A DNA stretch of 15,970 nt. It comes from Propionibacteriaceae bacterium UBA4569 (GTDB lineage: Bacteria; Actinomycetota; Actinomycetes; Propionibacteriales; Propionibacteriaceae). The notes below the pieces were generated by a model. That model was not told the DNA's origin. It saw nothing but the letters and a program-made list of their open reading frames with translations, and searched no databases. The stretch is from positions 1,591 to 17,560 of the forward strand of contig DGKN01000148.1 of NCBI GenBank assembly GCA_002387005.1, given 5' to 3'. Made by a program: the position numbers and the translations under genes. Shown here piece after piece: positions 1 to 8,044 of this stretch (the first letter of the stretch is position 1; each line of letters begins with the position of its first letter).

Positions 1-1
1 G

Positions 2-1105
2 ATCCGTTTCACCGACGTCACGAAGGTCTACCCGGACGGCACGACGGCCGTCGGGGGCCTCGACCTGACGGCGCCAACCGGCCAGATCACGGTCTTCGTC
101 GGGCCTTCGGGCTGTGGCAAGACCACCTCGCTGCGCATGGTGAACCGGATGATCGAGCCCACCAGCGGCACCATCGAGGTGGGCGGTGTCGACACCGCCA
201 CGATGGATGCCAGCCAGTTGCGCCGAGGCATCGGGTATGTGATCCAGAGCGGGGGACTGTTCCCGCACCGCACCATCCTCGACAACATCACCACGGTCCC
301 GCGGTTGCTCGGCGTCGGGAAGGCGACCGCTCGTGCCCGTGCGATGGAACTGATGGAACGGGTCGGCCTCGACCCCAGGCTCGCCCGCCGCTACCCCTCG
401 CAGCTCTCGGGTGGCCAACAGCAGCGCGTCGGCGTGGCCCGTGCGCTGGCCGCGGACCCGCCGGTGATGTTGATGGACGAGCCCTTCAGCGCCGTCGACC
501 CACAGGTGCGCGAGCAGTTGCAGGACGAGTTCCTGCGGCTGCAGGCAGACATCGGCAAGACGATCCTGTTCGTCACCCATGACATCGACGAGGCGGTCAA
601 GCTCGGCGACCAGGTGGCCGTGTTGCGCGTCGGCGGCGCCGTCGCCCAGATCGGCCCTCCCCACAAGCTGCTCACCGACCCGGTGGACGACTTCGTCGCC
701 AACTTCATCGGCCGTGACCGCGGTTACCGAGGGCTGGCCTTCGCCCACGTTCCCGACCTGCCGGTGCACGACGAGCCGACGGTGCCGCTCGACTCCGATG
801 CGGAGACCGCACGCCGCGTCGCCGGGGGCCAGAAGTGGCTGCTGGTGGTCGACGAGGAAAACCGTCCGATGGGCTGGACCGAACCCGCGACTGCGCGGGG
901 GACGATAACCCCCACCCACCTGCACCGGGGTGGGACCCTGGCCCGTCGCGGAGGGTCCCTGCGGTCGGCCCTGGATGCCGCGCTGTCGTCCCCGAGCCGC
1001 CGAGGTGTCGTCGTGGACGAGCAGGGCGTCCTGCTCGGCACGGTGCTGGCCCACGAGGTGCTCGACCAGATCGAACGGGCCCCGGACGAGGGAGCCAGCG
1101 CATGA
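2..1105 (+). CDS. Compatible-solute (glycine betaine/choline/proline class) ABC transporter ATP-binding protein, 5'-partial
   Basis: This is the ATPase that drives an OpuCA/ProV-type osmoprotectant importer at the inner face of the membrane. The frame is open from base 2, and the visible 367 residues probably lack only a few N-terminal ones, since the first strand and the A-loop region are present. Walker A is GPSGCGKT (fragment residues 34-41), the Q-loop Gln is near 82, the signature LSGGQQQR starts at 135, Walker B ends in MDEP (158-161), and the H-loop His is near 193. Residues ~240-360 look like a degenerate CBS pair: a short first unit (LLVVDEENRPMGW) and a clearer second unit ending GVVVDEQGVLLGTV. 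In this family CBS tails sense ionic strength or nucleotides. The stop overlaps the next start (ATGA), so the gene is coupled to the permease. Family assignment is firm; the substrate is inferred from the operon. Confidence 0.93.
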   Translation: MRFTDVTKVYPDGTTAVGGLDLTAPTGQITVFVGPSGCGKTTSLRMVNRMIEPTSGTIEVGGVDTATMDASQLRRGIGYVIQSGGLFPHRTILDNITTVPRLLGVGKATARARAMELMERVGLDPRLARRYPSQLSGGQQQRVGVARALAADPPVMLMDEPFSAVDPQVREQLQDEFLRLQADIGKTILFVTHDIDEAVKLGDQVAVLRVGGAVAQIGPPHKLLTDPVDDFVANFIGRDRGYRGLAFAHVPDLPVHDEPTVPLDSDAETARRVAGGQKWLLVVDEENRPMGWTEPATARGTITPTHLHRGGTLARRGGSLRSALDAALSSPSRRGVVVDEQGVLLGTVLAHEVLDQIERAPDEGASA

Positions 1106-1758
1106 GCTGGTTCCTCGACCACCTGCCGGAGGTGGCTGAGCTGATGGGCAACCACGCCCGGCTCGCCGCGCTGCCCTTGGTGTTCGGGCTGTTGCTGGCG
1201 CTGCCACTGGGTTGGCTGGCTCGGCGCGTCCCGGCCCTCTACACCCCGCTGGTCGCGTTGGCGGGCCTGCTCTACACGATCCCCAGCCTGGCGCTGTTCA
1301 TCCTGATGCCGCTGGTGCTCGGCACCGGCATCCTCGACCCGACCAATGTCGTGGTCGCCCTGACGCTGTACACGGTGGCGCTGCTGGTGCGAACCGTCGC
1401 GGACGGGTTGGGCTCGGTGCCCGAGGAGGTCGCGCAGGCCGCCTCCGCCATGGGCATCGGACGGGTGCGTCGGCTGTTCACCGTCGAGCTGCCACTCGCG
1501 GTTCCGGTGATCTCCGCCGGGCTGCGGGTGGCCGCTGTCAGCAATGTGTCGATCGTCTCGATCGCCGCGCTGATCGGCGTCCCGCAGCTCGGGTCGCTGT
1601 TCACCGACGGTTTCGCGCGTGACTTCCCCACTGAGATCGTGGTAGGCATCGTCGCCTGCATCGTGCTCGCGCTGGTCTTCGACCTCGTCATCATCGCCGT
1701 GACGCGCCTCCTCACGCCCTGGGAGCGCGCCACCCGCGCGGTCAGGGGTGCCGCATGA
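1102..1758 (+). CDS. OpuCB/ProW-like compatible-solute ABC transporter permease
   Basis: This is a 218-residue membrane subunit of the osmoprotectant importer. Five hydrophobic segments are visible, at roughly residues 20-40, 45-74, 82-98, 134-160 and 177-200. The cytoplasmic EAA loop that contacts the ATPase is at about 109-132 (EEVAQAASAMGIGRVRRLF). Length and layout fit the OpuCB/OpuCD permease class. The start is the ATG at 1102, which overlaps the ATPase stop in an ATGA; a GGAG-like ribosome site precedes it. A longer open frame upstream (from 835) only shadows the ATPase gene. The 3' end overlaps the next permease in the same ATGA fashion. With the second permease it should form a heterodimeric channel. 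Confidence 0.92.
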   Translation: MSWFLDHLPEVAELMGNHARLAALPLVFGLLLALPLGWLARRVPALYTPLVALAGLLYTIPSLALFILMPLVLGTGILDPTNVVVALTLYTVALLVRTVADGLGSVPEEVAQAASAMGIGRVRRLFTVELPLAVPVISAGLRVAAVSNVSIVSIAALIGVPQLGSLFTDGFARDFPTEIVVGIVACIVLALVFDLVIIAVTRLLTPWERATRAVRGAA

Positions 1759-2489
1759 ACAAGATCTGGGCCTGGCTCACCGACCCCGCCAACTGGCGAG
1801 GCGACGATGGAGCGCTCACGCTGATCTGGCAACACCTCGGATACAGCGCGCTGGCGTTGCTCATCGCCTGCCTGATCGGTATCCCTTTGGGGCTGTTCAT
1901 TGGCCACACCGGCCACGGACGAGTCGTGGTGGTCAACCTGGTCAATGGCATGCGCTCCGTTCCCACCCTCGGTCTGCTCTACGTCGCGGTGCTGGTGGTC
2001 GGCCCACGGATCGGGGGTGACAACGCCTTCCTCGTCCCGGCCATCTTCGTGCTCGTCCTGCTCGCCGTCCCGCCCGTCCTGGCTGGCGCCTACTCGGGCG
2101 TGGACTCCACCCCGCCCGGGGCCCGGGACGCGGCCAAGGGGATGGGCATGACACCCGGCCAAGTGTTGCGACAGGTGGAACTGCCGTGCGCGCTACCGCT
2201 GTTGTTCAGCGGCATCCGGTCGGCCGCGCTGCAGGTGGTCGCCACCGCGACTCTGGCGGCCTTCGTGAGTCTGGGCGGCCTGGGCCGGCTGCTGCAGTTC
2301 GGCCAGGCCAACCAGGACTACGGGATGATGGGCGCCGGTGCCGTCCTCGTCGGCCTGCTGGCGCTGGCCGTGGACGGGCTGTTCGCGCTCGCCCAGCGCA
2401 GTGTCGTCTCCCCGGGCCTGAGCGGCCGACGCGTCCGCAGCCGGGCGCTCCCAGAACCCCAGCCCGACGTCCGACCCGACCTCGCGTGA
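1755..2489 (+). CDS. OpuCD/ProW-like compatible-solute ABC transporter permease
   Basis: This is the second membrane subunit of the osmoprotectant importer, 244 residues. Hydrophobic segments lie at about residues 30-50, 57-82, 91-112, 145-172 and 191-213. The EAA loop is at 122-144 (GARDAAKGMGMTPGQVLRQ). The sequence FVSLGGLGRLLQFG around 170-183 is typical of the OpuC/YehW-type permeases. The start ATG overlaps the previous stop by four bases and follows an AGGGG motif. The last ~25 residues are Arg/Pro-rich and polar and probably form a cytoplasmic tail. The receptor gene follows after 51 bases. Confidence in the family is high; the exact solute is not readable. Confidence 0.92.
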   Translation: MNKIWAWLTDPANWRGDDGALTLIWQHLGYSALALLIACLIGIPLGLFIGHTGHGRVVVVNLVNGMRSVPTLGLLYVAVLVVGPRIGGDNAFLVPAIFVLVLLAVPPVLAGAYSGVDSTPPGARDAAKGMGMTPGQVLRQVELPCALPLLFSGIRSAALQVVATATLAAFVSLGGLGRLLQFGQANQDYGMMGAGAVLVGLLALAVDGLFALAQRSVVSPGLSGRRVRSRALPEPQPDVRPDLA

Positions 2490-2496
2490 ACCACCA

Positions 2497-2528
2497 ACCA
2501 GCTCGACCCACCCACCAGCTCGACCCAC
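2497..2528 (+). repeat. Two direct copies of a 15-bp sequence just upstream of the receptor ribosome site
   Basis: ACCAGCTCGACCCAC occurs exactly at 2497-2511 and 2514-2528, a period of 17 bases. Together the copies fill most of the gap between the permease stop (2489) and the ribosome-binding site AAGGAG (2529-2534) of the receptor gene. Each copy contains the self-complementary AGCT. The repeat may be a simple duplication, a protein-binding site, or an mRNA element affecting receptor translation; nothing in the sequence decides between these. Confidence 0.8.
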
Positions 2529-2540
2529 AAGGAGAACACC

Positions 2541-3473
2541 ATGAAGCGCAGGAACCTGCTGACTGCCGGAGCCGGACTCGCCGCCCTCGCCACCCTGACC
2601 GCCTGCGGCGGATCCTCCGACCCATTGGCCAGCGCCGACTCGACCGCAACGGCCGGTGGCAGCGCCGCCGGTGACTCGATCGTGGTCGGCTCGGCGAACT
2701 TCCCCGAGAGCGAGCTGCTGGCCGACATCTACGCCGGCGCGCTGAAGGCCAAGGGCGTCGCCGTCACCACCAAGCTCAACATCGCCAGCCGAGAGACCTA
2801 CATCCCGGCGCTGCAGAAGGGCGAGATCAACCTCGTCCCCGAGTACACCGGCAATCTGGCCCGCTACCTCGACAAGTCCGCCGACATCAGCGATTCCGAC
2901 AAGGCGTTGGCCTCCCTGAAGAAGGCGCTGCCAGACACGTTGACCGCGCTGACCCCCTCGGCCGCCGAGGACAAGGACTCGATGGTCGTCACCCGTGCCA
3001 CCGCCGACAAGTACTCCCTGAAGACGATCGGTGACCTGTCGGCGCATGCCGCCGAGCTGGTGCTGGGGGCCCCGCCGGAGTTCAAGACGCGAGTGGACGG
3101 GGTGGACGGTCTCAAGCGCGTCTACGGCCTCACCTTCAAGCAGTTCAAAGCGCTGGATGCCGCCGGTCCGCTGAGCGTCCAGGCGCTCAAGAACGGCCAG
3201 GTGCAGGTGGCGAACCTGTTCTCCACCGACCCGAACGTGGCCGCCAACGACTTCGTCGTGCTGGACGACCCCAAATTCCTGTTCGGGGCGCAGAACATCG
3301 TCCCCGTGGTGACCAAGGCGAAGGCCAGCGAGGCCGTGACCGTGGCCTTGGACGCCGTCTCGGCCAAGCTGACCACCGAAGTCGTCACCGACCTGGTGAA
3401 GAAGGTCGTCATCGACAAGGAGGACGCGGCCGACGTCGCCGATGCCTGGCTGAAGGACAACCAGCTGGCCTGA
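2541..3473 (+). CDS. OpuCC/OsmF-type glycine betaine/choline/proline substrate-binding lipoprotein
   Basis: This is the extracytoplasmic receptor of the osmoprotectant importer, 310 residues, OpuAC/OsmF family. The N-terminus has a twin-arginine-like motif (RRNLL, from residue 3), a hydrophobic stretch and a lipobox TAC with the lipidated Cys at 22, so the mature protein is membrane-anchored. A Ser/Thr/Ala/Gly-rich linker follows to about residue 45. Family hallmarks are VGSANFPESELLADIY (48-63) and the PEYTG motif at about 100-104, which lies in the ligand-binding cleft of the family. The start ATG is preceded by AAGGAG with six bases of spacing. The order ATPase-permease-permease-receptor matches opuC operons. 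Which solute it binds cannot be read; choline, betaine, proline-betaine and carnitine are all possible. Confidence 0.92.
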   Translation: MKRRNLLTAGAGLAALATLTACGGSSDPLASADSTATAGGSAAGDSIVVGSANFPESELLADIYAGALKAKGVAVTTKLNIASRETYIPALQKGEINLVPEYTGNLARYLDKSADISDSDKALASLKKALPDTLTALTPSAAEDKDSMVVTRATADKYSLKTIGDLSAHAAELVLGAPPEFKTRVDGVDGLKRVYGLTFKQFKALDAAGPLSVQALKNGQVQVANLFSTDPNVAANDFVVLDDPKFLFGAQNIVPVVTKAKASEAVTVALDAVSAKLTTEVVTDLVKKVVIDKEDAADVADAWLKDNQLA

Positions 3474-3574
3474 TCTCGCTTTCCCTTGCGGTTCGAGCTT
3501 TGCCAAGCACGCACCTTTGCTAGTTTTCCGGGATCGGCCACAATTGGTCGTCAAATCTCAGGGAAGAAGCAACG

Positions 3575-4924
3575 ATGCTCGTCCTACACACCACCATCGC
3601 GATCGCAGCGTGTGTGCTGCTCATCATCAGGTTCAAGATCGACCCGGTGATCTCGCTGGTGGTCGCCTCGCTGTACCTGGGACTTGCCGGCGGAGTCGGG
3701 TTCCCGGCGACGGTCGAGGCGATCACCAAGGGCTTCGGCAACATCATGACCAGCGTGGGCCTGCTGATCGGCTTCGGCGTGCTCATCGGTGCTCTGCTGC
3801 ACACGACGGGTGCCTTCACCAAGATGGTGACGGCGCTGCTGCGCCTGTTCGGCCCCCAGCGCATCCCCTTCGGGCTGGCGCTGGCGTTGGGCACGATCTT
3901 CCCGTCGATCTACGTGGACGTGCAGGTGGTGCTCGCCGCCCCGGTGGCCCGACAGGCAGCGCGGCACATGGGACGCAATGGGCTCGGCCTGATGGCCGGT
4001 GCCCTCGGCATCGGCATCTTCTCCGGTTACGTCTTCGTCGTTCCCGGCCTGTCCGCCATCTCGATCGCGGGCCTGATGTCGATCCCGTTGGGCACCTACC
4101 TGCTGTACGGCATCATCATCGGCCCGATCACGGCCTTCCTGACGGTGCTGATCTTCCGTCTGATGCTGCGGTTCGGTTGGTGGAATCCAGACACCGACGA
4201 GGACGATGCCGAGGCGCTGCGCGAGGTGGAGGAGCGCGAGCTGGCTGCTGCCCAGGACCTGTCCGGAACCCCGCCGCTGGCGCTGTCCCTGCTGCCGATC
4301 CTGGTGCCGCTGGTCATGATCGCGTTCGGCGCCTTCGCCGAACTGTTCGGATTCACCAACCAGTTCATCGACTTCCTCGGCAACGCGAACGTCGCCCTCT
4401 TCGTCGGCCTTCTGATGGCCTACGCGCTCGCCCGCCGCACCGTCGGGCAGGACGCCACCCAGGAGGCCTTCTCGGACGGCTTGCACACCACCGGTGAGAT
4501 CTTGCTGGTCACCGGCATCGGGGGCTCGCTGGGCGCGGTAATCAAGGCGACGGGACTGGCCAAGGTGCTGGGCGACATGTTCGGCACCGACTCGGGCTCG
4601 TCGGCGGTCGTCGTCATCCTGCTGGCCTGGTTCGTCGCGGCCGTGCTGCACCTGGCCATCGGTTCGGTCTCGGTCGCCGCCATCACTGGCGCCGGCATCA
4701 TCGCCCCGCTGATGACCTCCATCGAGGTCGCGCCAGTCGCCGTCGGTCTGGCGATCGCCGCCGGTGCCCTGTTCGCGTTGCATGTGAACTCGAACTTCTT
4801 CTGGATGTTCAAGTCGCTGCTCGGCCTGACCACGAAGGGCTCGTTGAAGACGATGACGACAGTGACGACGATCGGCTCCGTGGTGGCGCTGCCGATGGTG
4901 GTGGCGGTCGCCCTCGTCAGCTGA
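3575..4924 (+). CDS. GntP-family gluconate-type permease
   Basis: This is a 449-residue polytopic membrane protein of the GntP (gluconate:proton symporter) family. It is almost entirely hydrophobic, with one long charged cytoplasmic loop at about residues 205-228 (TDEDDAEALREVEERE). Family-like segments include GIGGSLGAVIKATGL and HLAIGSVSVAAITGAGIIAP in the C-terminal half. The start ATG follows a GGGAAGAAG purine tract. The 101-base gap from the OpuC receptor argues for its own promoter; TAGTTT at 3521-3526 is a weak -10 candidate with a ~48-base leader. No gluconate kinase or sugar-acid dehydratase lies next to it, so the substrate (gluconate, another sugar acid, D-serine or similar) is open. 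It converges with the sugar transporter operon, 21 bases apart, without an obvious terminator. Confidence 0.88.
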   Translation: MLVLHTTIAIAACVLLIIRFKIDPVISLVVASLYLGLAGGVGFPATVEAITKGFGNIMTSVGLLIGFGVLIGALLHTTGAFTKMVTALLRLFGPQRIPFGLALALGTIFPSIYVDVQVVLAAPVARQAARHMGRNGLGLMAGALGIGIFSGYVFVVPGLSAISIAGLMSIPLGTYLLYGIIIGPITAFLTVLIFRLMLRFGWWNPDTDEDDAEALREVEERELAAAQDLSGTPPLALSLLPILVPLVMIAFGAFAELFGFTNQFIDFLGNANVALFVGLLMAYALARRTVGQDATQEAFSDGLHTTGEILLVTGIGGSLGAVIKATGLAKVLGDMFGTDSGSSAVVVILLAWFVAAVLHLAIGSVSVAAITGAGIIAPLMTSIEVAPVAVGLAIAAGALFALHVNSNFFWMFKSLLGLTTKGSLKTMTTVTTIGSVVALPMVVAVALVS

Positions 4925-4945
4925 AGGAGTGTTCTGACAGGGGCA

Positions 4946-5785
4946 CTACTTCAGGCCGGAGGTCTCCACACCCTCGACCAGGAAGCGTTGCAGGAACAGG
5001 AAGACACCCACGACGGGGATGATCGCCACCAGCGCCCCGGCGAACAGCACGGGGTAGTTGACTCCCTGGCTGGTCATGAACTGGGAGAGCGTGACCTGCA
5101 CGGTCCGGGTGTTCTCCCGGCCAACCAGCAGCGGCCACAAGAAGGCATTCCACGAACCGATGAAGGTGATCGTTGCGACGGCACCGACGATGCCCAGCGA
5201 GTTCGGCGCGACCACGCGCCAGAAGGTGGTCCACGGGTTGGCTCCGTCGACGCGTGCGGCCTCCTCGAGCTCCACCGGGAAGCCCAGGAAGTTCTGCCGG
5301 AACAAATAGGTGGCGAAAGCCGAGAACAGGCCCGGCACCACGAGTCCGCGGTAGCTGTCGATCCAGCCGAGTTGTGCGGTCATCACGAACATCGGGATGA
5401 AGGTCACCGCAGCCGGCACCATCAGTGTGAACAGCGTCAGGCCCAGCAGCGCTCGGGACAGCCGATTGTCGTAGCGGGCCAAGGCGTAACCAGCCAGCAG
5501 CGAGATCAACACCGTGAGCGATGTCTGCGTGATCGACATCACCGCCGAGTGGAGCATCGAGGACGCCATCGAGACATTCCCGTCCTCGAACAGCGCTCGG
5601 AAGTTGGTGAGGTCGAGTTGGTCTGGCAGCCACCGCCACCGGGCCGCGGTGATCAACCGGTTGGATGCGAAGGCATTGCGCACCAGCACGTAGAAGGGCA
5701 GCAGGAAGAGCACGGCCAGAATGCCCAGGACGACAAGGCGAAGAATCAGCCAACCTCGGTCGCGTCCGCGCCCCGGGGGCCTCAT
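4946..5785 (-). CDS. Carbohydrate ABC transporter permease, MalG-like (CUT1)
   Basis: This is a 279-residue inner-membrane subunit of a CUT1 sugar importer. An N-terminal hydrophobic segment (~12-37) is followed by further segments near 72-102, 112-137, 145-163, 197-220 and 244-266, giving the six expected in MalG. The EAA loop is at 175-198 (EEAARVDGANPWTTFWRVV). The chosen ATG (5785-5783) lies 13 bases after the upstream stop and follows AAGG. The open frame runs further upstream to 5863, but that extension is Arg-rich, polar and overlaps the MalF-like gene. The protein ends in GLK, a common end for this subunit. It should pair with the MalF-like protein encoded just upstream. Confidence 0.93.
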   Translation of the reverse strand: MRPPGRGRDRGWLILRLVVLGILAVLFLLPFYVLVRNAFASNRLITAARWRWLPDQLDLTNFRALFEDGNVSMASSMLHSAVMSITQTSLTVLISLLAGYALARYDNRLSRALLGLTLFTLMVPAAVTFIPMFVMTAQLGWIDSYRGLVVPGLFSAFATYLFRQNFLGFPVELEEAARVDGANPWTTFWRVVAPNSLGIVGAVATITFIGSWNAFLWPLLVGRENTRTVQVTLSQFMTSQGVNYPVLFAGALVAIIPVVGVFLFLQRFLVEGVETSGLK

Positions 5786-5798
5786 GGCTGCCGCCTTG

Positions 5799-6725
5799 TC
5801 ATGACGCGTCCGCCTTCTCGGTTCGGTTGACCAGCCAGTTCTGCACCAGCCCGAAGAAGACAATCAGAGCCGTGATGATCATCGTCCCGGCGCCGCCCAG
5901 ACCGAGGTCCTGCTGGCCGCCGCCGATCGAGATCAGGTAGATGTGCACCAGCGGGGGACGGGCATAGGGCGGGTAGGAGCCCATCGTGCCCAACAGGTTG
6001 AAGAACTCGTCGAAGGCCTGGAAGGCGCCGATCAGCAGCAGCATCAGCACGGCCACCGAGGTGGCGCGCAGCTGAGGCAGCGTGATGTGACGCAACAGCC
6101 GCCACCCCGTCGCACCGTCGAGTGCCGCGGCCTCGTAGGTCTCCAGCGGGATCTTGTTGAGGCCGGCGATGAACAAGATCATGTAGAAGCCGGCCTGCAG
6201 CCACAGCCGCAGGCTGACCAGCACCAGCCAGTACCAGGAGTTCGTCCCGCCCAGCCAGTTGACGTTCTCGCCACCCACCTGGCGCAGCAGCGAGTTGACC
6301 AGCCCGAATCGCGTGCCGGAGAAGAAGGCCAGCCGCCAGATCATCGCCGCGATCACGTAGGACACCGCTGTGGGGATGAAGAAGACCGAGCGGAAGAAGG
6401 CCTGACCAGTCTTGATGCCGTCCAACAGCAGCGCGAGCCCGAGCGACGCCACGAAGGTGGCCGGGACGATGAAGGTGCTGAACCCGATGAAGGTGACGAT
6501 GGACTGCTGGAAGAGCCGGTCGCCCAACAGGTAGCGATAGTTGTCGAGGCCGACGAACTTCGTCGGGGCGACGGTGTTGCGGGCGTCGAAGAAGGAGAGG
6601 TACGCGCTCCAGAAGATCGGGATGTAGACGAACAGCGCCAGCCCGATCACGAAGGGCGCGACGAAGGCGAGGAACCACCAGGTGCTTCCCTGATGGCCCC
6701 CCAACCGTCGTAGGAATCCCTTCAT
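5799..6725 (-). CDS. Carbohydrate ABC transporter permease, MalF-like (CUT1)
   Basis: This is a 308-residue membrane subunit of the CUT1 sugar importer. Hydrophobic segments lie at about residues 15-45, 74-102, 108-132, 164-188, 221-240 and 279-299. The EAA loop is at 198-221 (EAAALDGATGWRLLRHITLP). The start ATG at 6725-6723 shares one base with the receptor stop (TGATG) and has AAGGG upstream, so translation is probably coupled. A longer in-frame extension to 6857 lies inside the receptor gene and is rejected. The MalG-like gene follows 13 bases on. No sugar-specific feature is visible. Confidence 0.93.
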   Translation of the reverse strand: MKGFLRRLGGHQGSTWWFLAFVAPFVIGLALFVYIPIFWSAYLSFFDARNTVAPTKFVGLDNYRYLLGDRLFQQSIVTFIGFSTFIVPATFVASLGLALLLDGIKTGQAFFRSVFFIPTAVSYVIAAMIWRLAFFSGTRFGLVNSLLRQVGGENVNWLGGTNSWYWLVLVSLRLWLQAGFYMILFIAGLNKIPLETYEAAALDGATGWRLLRHITLPQLRATSVAVLMLLLIGAFQAFDEFFNLLGTMGSYPPYARPPLVHIYLISIGGGQQDLGLGGAGTMIITALIVFFGLVQNWLVNRTEKADAS

Positions 6726-8023
6726 CAGCCCTTGATGCGCTTGAGCTCTGAGGTGATCTTGGTGCCCACCGTCGCGAACTCCTTGGCCGGATCGGCCTTC
6801 TTCTTGATCACATTGCTGACCGCGGCCGAGTAGGCGTCGCCCATCGCGCCCGACCACAGGATGTCACTGGCGGGCTTGCCGAAGTCAGTGAGGATCCTCG
6901 CGGCCTCGGCGCCGGCGCCGTCGGCGAGCTTCGTGCAGCGGGGCGCCAGTTCCGTCTGGGCGGGAACGTGGGTGCCGTAGTTGTTGGCGAAGTCAACCTG
7001 ATCGTCGACCTGGTCGACCCACAACCACTTCACGTACTGCTTCGCGGCCTCGACGTTCTTGCCCTTGGCGGCCACGCAGGAGCCGAAGGCACCGAACATG
7101 GTGGCCTGCTTGCCGGCAGCTCCGACGGCCGGGAAGGGGATCACGCCGAAGTCATCGCCCAGGGCCTTCTCGATGTCGGTCATCGACCACAAGCCACCCC
7201 ACTGCATCGCGCATTCCTCGTTCGCGAAGGGGGAGCCGTCGTACCAGTCCTTGGAGGCCGACTGCAGCAGCCCGCCGCCGTTGAACAGCTTGTCGCGGTA
7301 GTCGGTCAGCGCGGTGTAGAAGTTCTGGTTCAGGAAGCCCGCGCCGGTGCGATCGGTGTTCAGCTGGGAGTTTCCGGACGCATACAGCAGCGCCGTGCCG
7401 ATCGGGCCGATGCCGTCGTTGCCGACGAACAGGCCACCCATGTCGCTCGTCTTGACCTTGTTTGCCACGCTGACCAGCTCGTCGAAGGTGGTGGGAGCCG
7501 TCACCCCCGCCTTCTCCAGGATCGATTTGCGGTAGTAGAGCAGGTGCATGTCGACGACCTGCGGGATGCCGTAGATCTTGCCCTCATAGGTCATGCGGTT
7601 CAGCAGTTCCGTGTTGAACTTGCTCTTCGCGTCGCCGATGACGTCGGTGAGGTCGGCCACCTGACCGGCCTGGATCATGTCGATGCTCGGGCCCATCTCC
7701 GCCTCGAAGACGTCCGGGATGTCGGCGGTGAGCAGCGCGGCCGACAGCAGCTTCGCGTAGTCGCCGACATTCCACTTCACGGTGACCTTGGCCTGGTCAT
7801 AGGCGGCGGCGTACCTCTTGACAGCCTCCTGGGTGCCCGCCTCGCCGTATTCGTGGTACCACTGCGTCAGGGCGACCGACGATGCGGAGGCTGCCCCGGA
7901 GGCAGCAGTGCTCGACGACGAACCGCTCGACAGGCCCCCGTCATTGGAGCCGCAGGCGGCGAGGGCGGTGGCGGTGGCCGCCGCGCCGGACAACGTGAGG
8001 AAATGGCGACGGTTGAAAGTCAT
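6725..8023 (-). CDS. Carbohydrate ABC transporter substrate-binding lipoprotein (CUT1 family)
   Basis: This is a 432-residue extracellular sugar receptor, first gene of the minus-strand operon. The N-terminus carries a twin-arginine motif (NRRHFLTLSG, Arg5-Arg6) followed by a hydrophobic stretch and lipobox LAAC with Cys24, then a Ser/Ala/Gly-rich linker to about residue 48. It may therefore be folded before Tat export and then lipidated. The rest fits the extracellular solute-binding family 1: LTQWYHEYGEAGTQEAVKRY at the mature start, PDVFEAEMG, and AMQWGGLWSM in the C-terminal lobe. The start ATG sits six bases after a TAGGCT -10 element with no Shine-Dalgarno, suggesting leaderless expression. 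The operon has no ATPase, so a shared MsiK/UgpC-type ATPase encoded elsewhere is expected. The substrate is unknown. Confidence 0.92.
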   Translation of the reverse strand: MTFNRRHFLTLSGAAATATALAACGSNDGGLSSGSSSSTAASGAASASSVALTQWYHEYGEAGTQEAVKRYAAAYDQAKVTVKWNVGDYAKLLSAALLTADIPDVFEAEMGPSIDMIQAGQVADLTDVIGDAKSKFNTELLNRMTYEGKIYGIPQVVDMHLLYYRKSILEKAGVTAPTTFDELVSVANKVKTSDMGGLFVGNDGIGPIGTALLYASGNSQLNTDRTGAGFLNQNFYTALTDYRDKLFNGGGLLQSASKDWYDGSPFANEECAMQWGGLWSMTDIEKALGDDFGVIPFPAVGAAGKQATMFGAFGSCVAAKGKNVEAAKQYVKWLWVDQVDDQVDFANNYGTHVPAQTELAPRCTKLADGAGAEAARILTDFGKPASDILWSGAMGDAYSAAVSNVIKKKADPAKEFATVGTKITSELKRIKG

Positions 8024-8029
8024 GGGCGG

Positions 8030-8035
8030 AGCCTA
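8030..8035 (-). promoter_or_regulatory. Candidate -10 element of a leaderless promoter for the sugar-transporter operon
   Basis: On the minus strand TAGGCT is followed by exactly six bases (CCGCCC) and then the receptor ATG (8023-8021). An actinobacterial TAnnnT -10 normally places the transcription start about 6-7 bases downstream, that is on the ATG itself. No Shine-Dalgarno exists in those six bases. No convincing -35 is seen, as is common in these genomes. Confidence 0.55.
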
Positions 8036-8044
8036 TTGCGTCGG

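Noticed and set aside
2193..3554. Long minus-strand open frame (453 codons) opposite the OpuC receptor
   Set aside because: It runs antisense to two well-supported genes, is Gly/Val/Gln/Arg-rich without any family motif, and reflects the absence of stops in high-GC DNA.
3584..4783. 399-codon minus-strand open frame opposite the GntP gene
   Set aside because: The product is a highly charged Gln/Asp/Arg/His string, the mirror of a membrane-protein gene, with no start signal or domain.
3575..4924. Naming the GntP-family gene gntP with gluconate as substrate
   Set aside because: No gluconate kinase or other sugar-acid gene is adjacent, and the family also transports other hydroxy acids and D-serine.
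4925..4945. Terminator between the convergent GntP and MalG-like genes
   Set aside because: Only a 4-bp AGTG/CACT match is visible in the short gap, which is not above chance.
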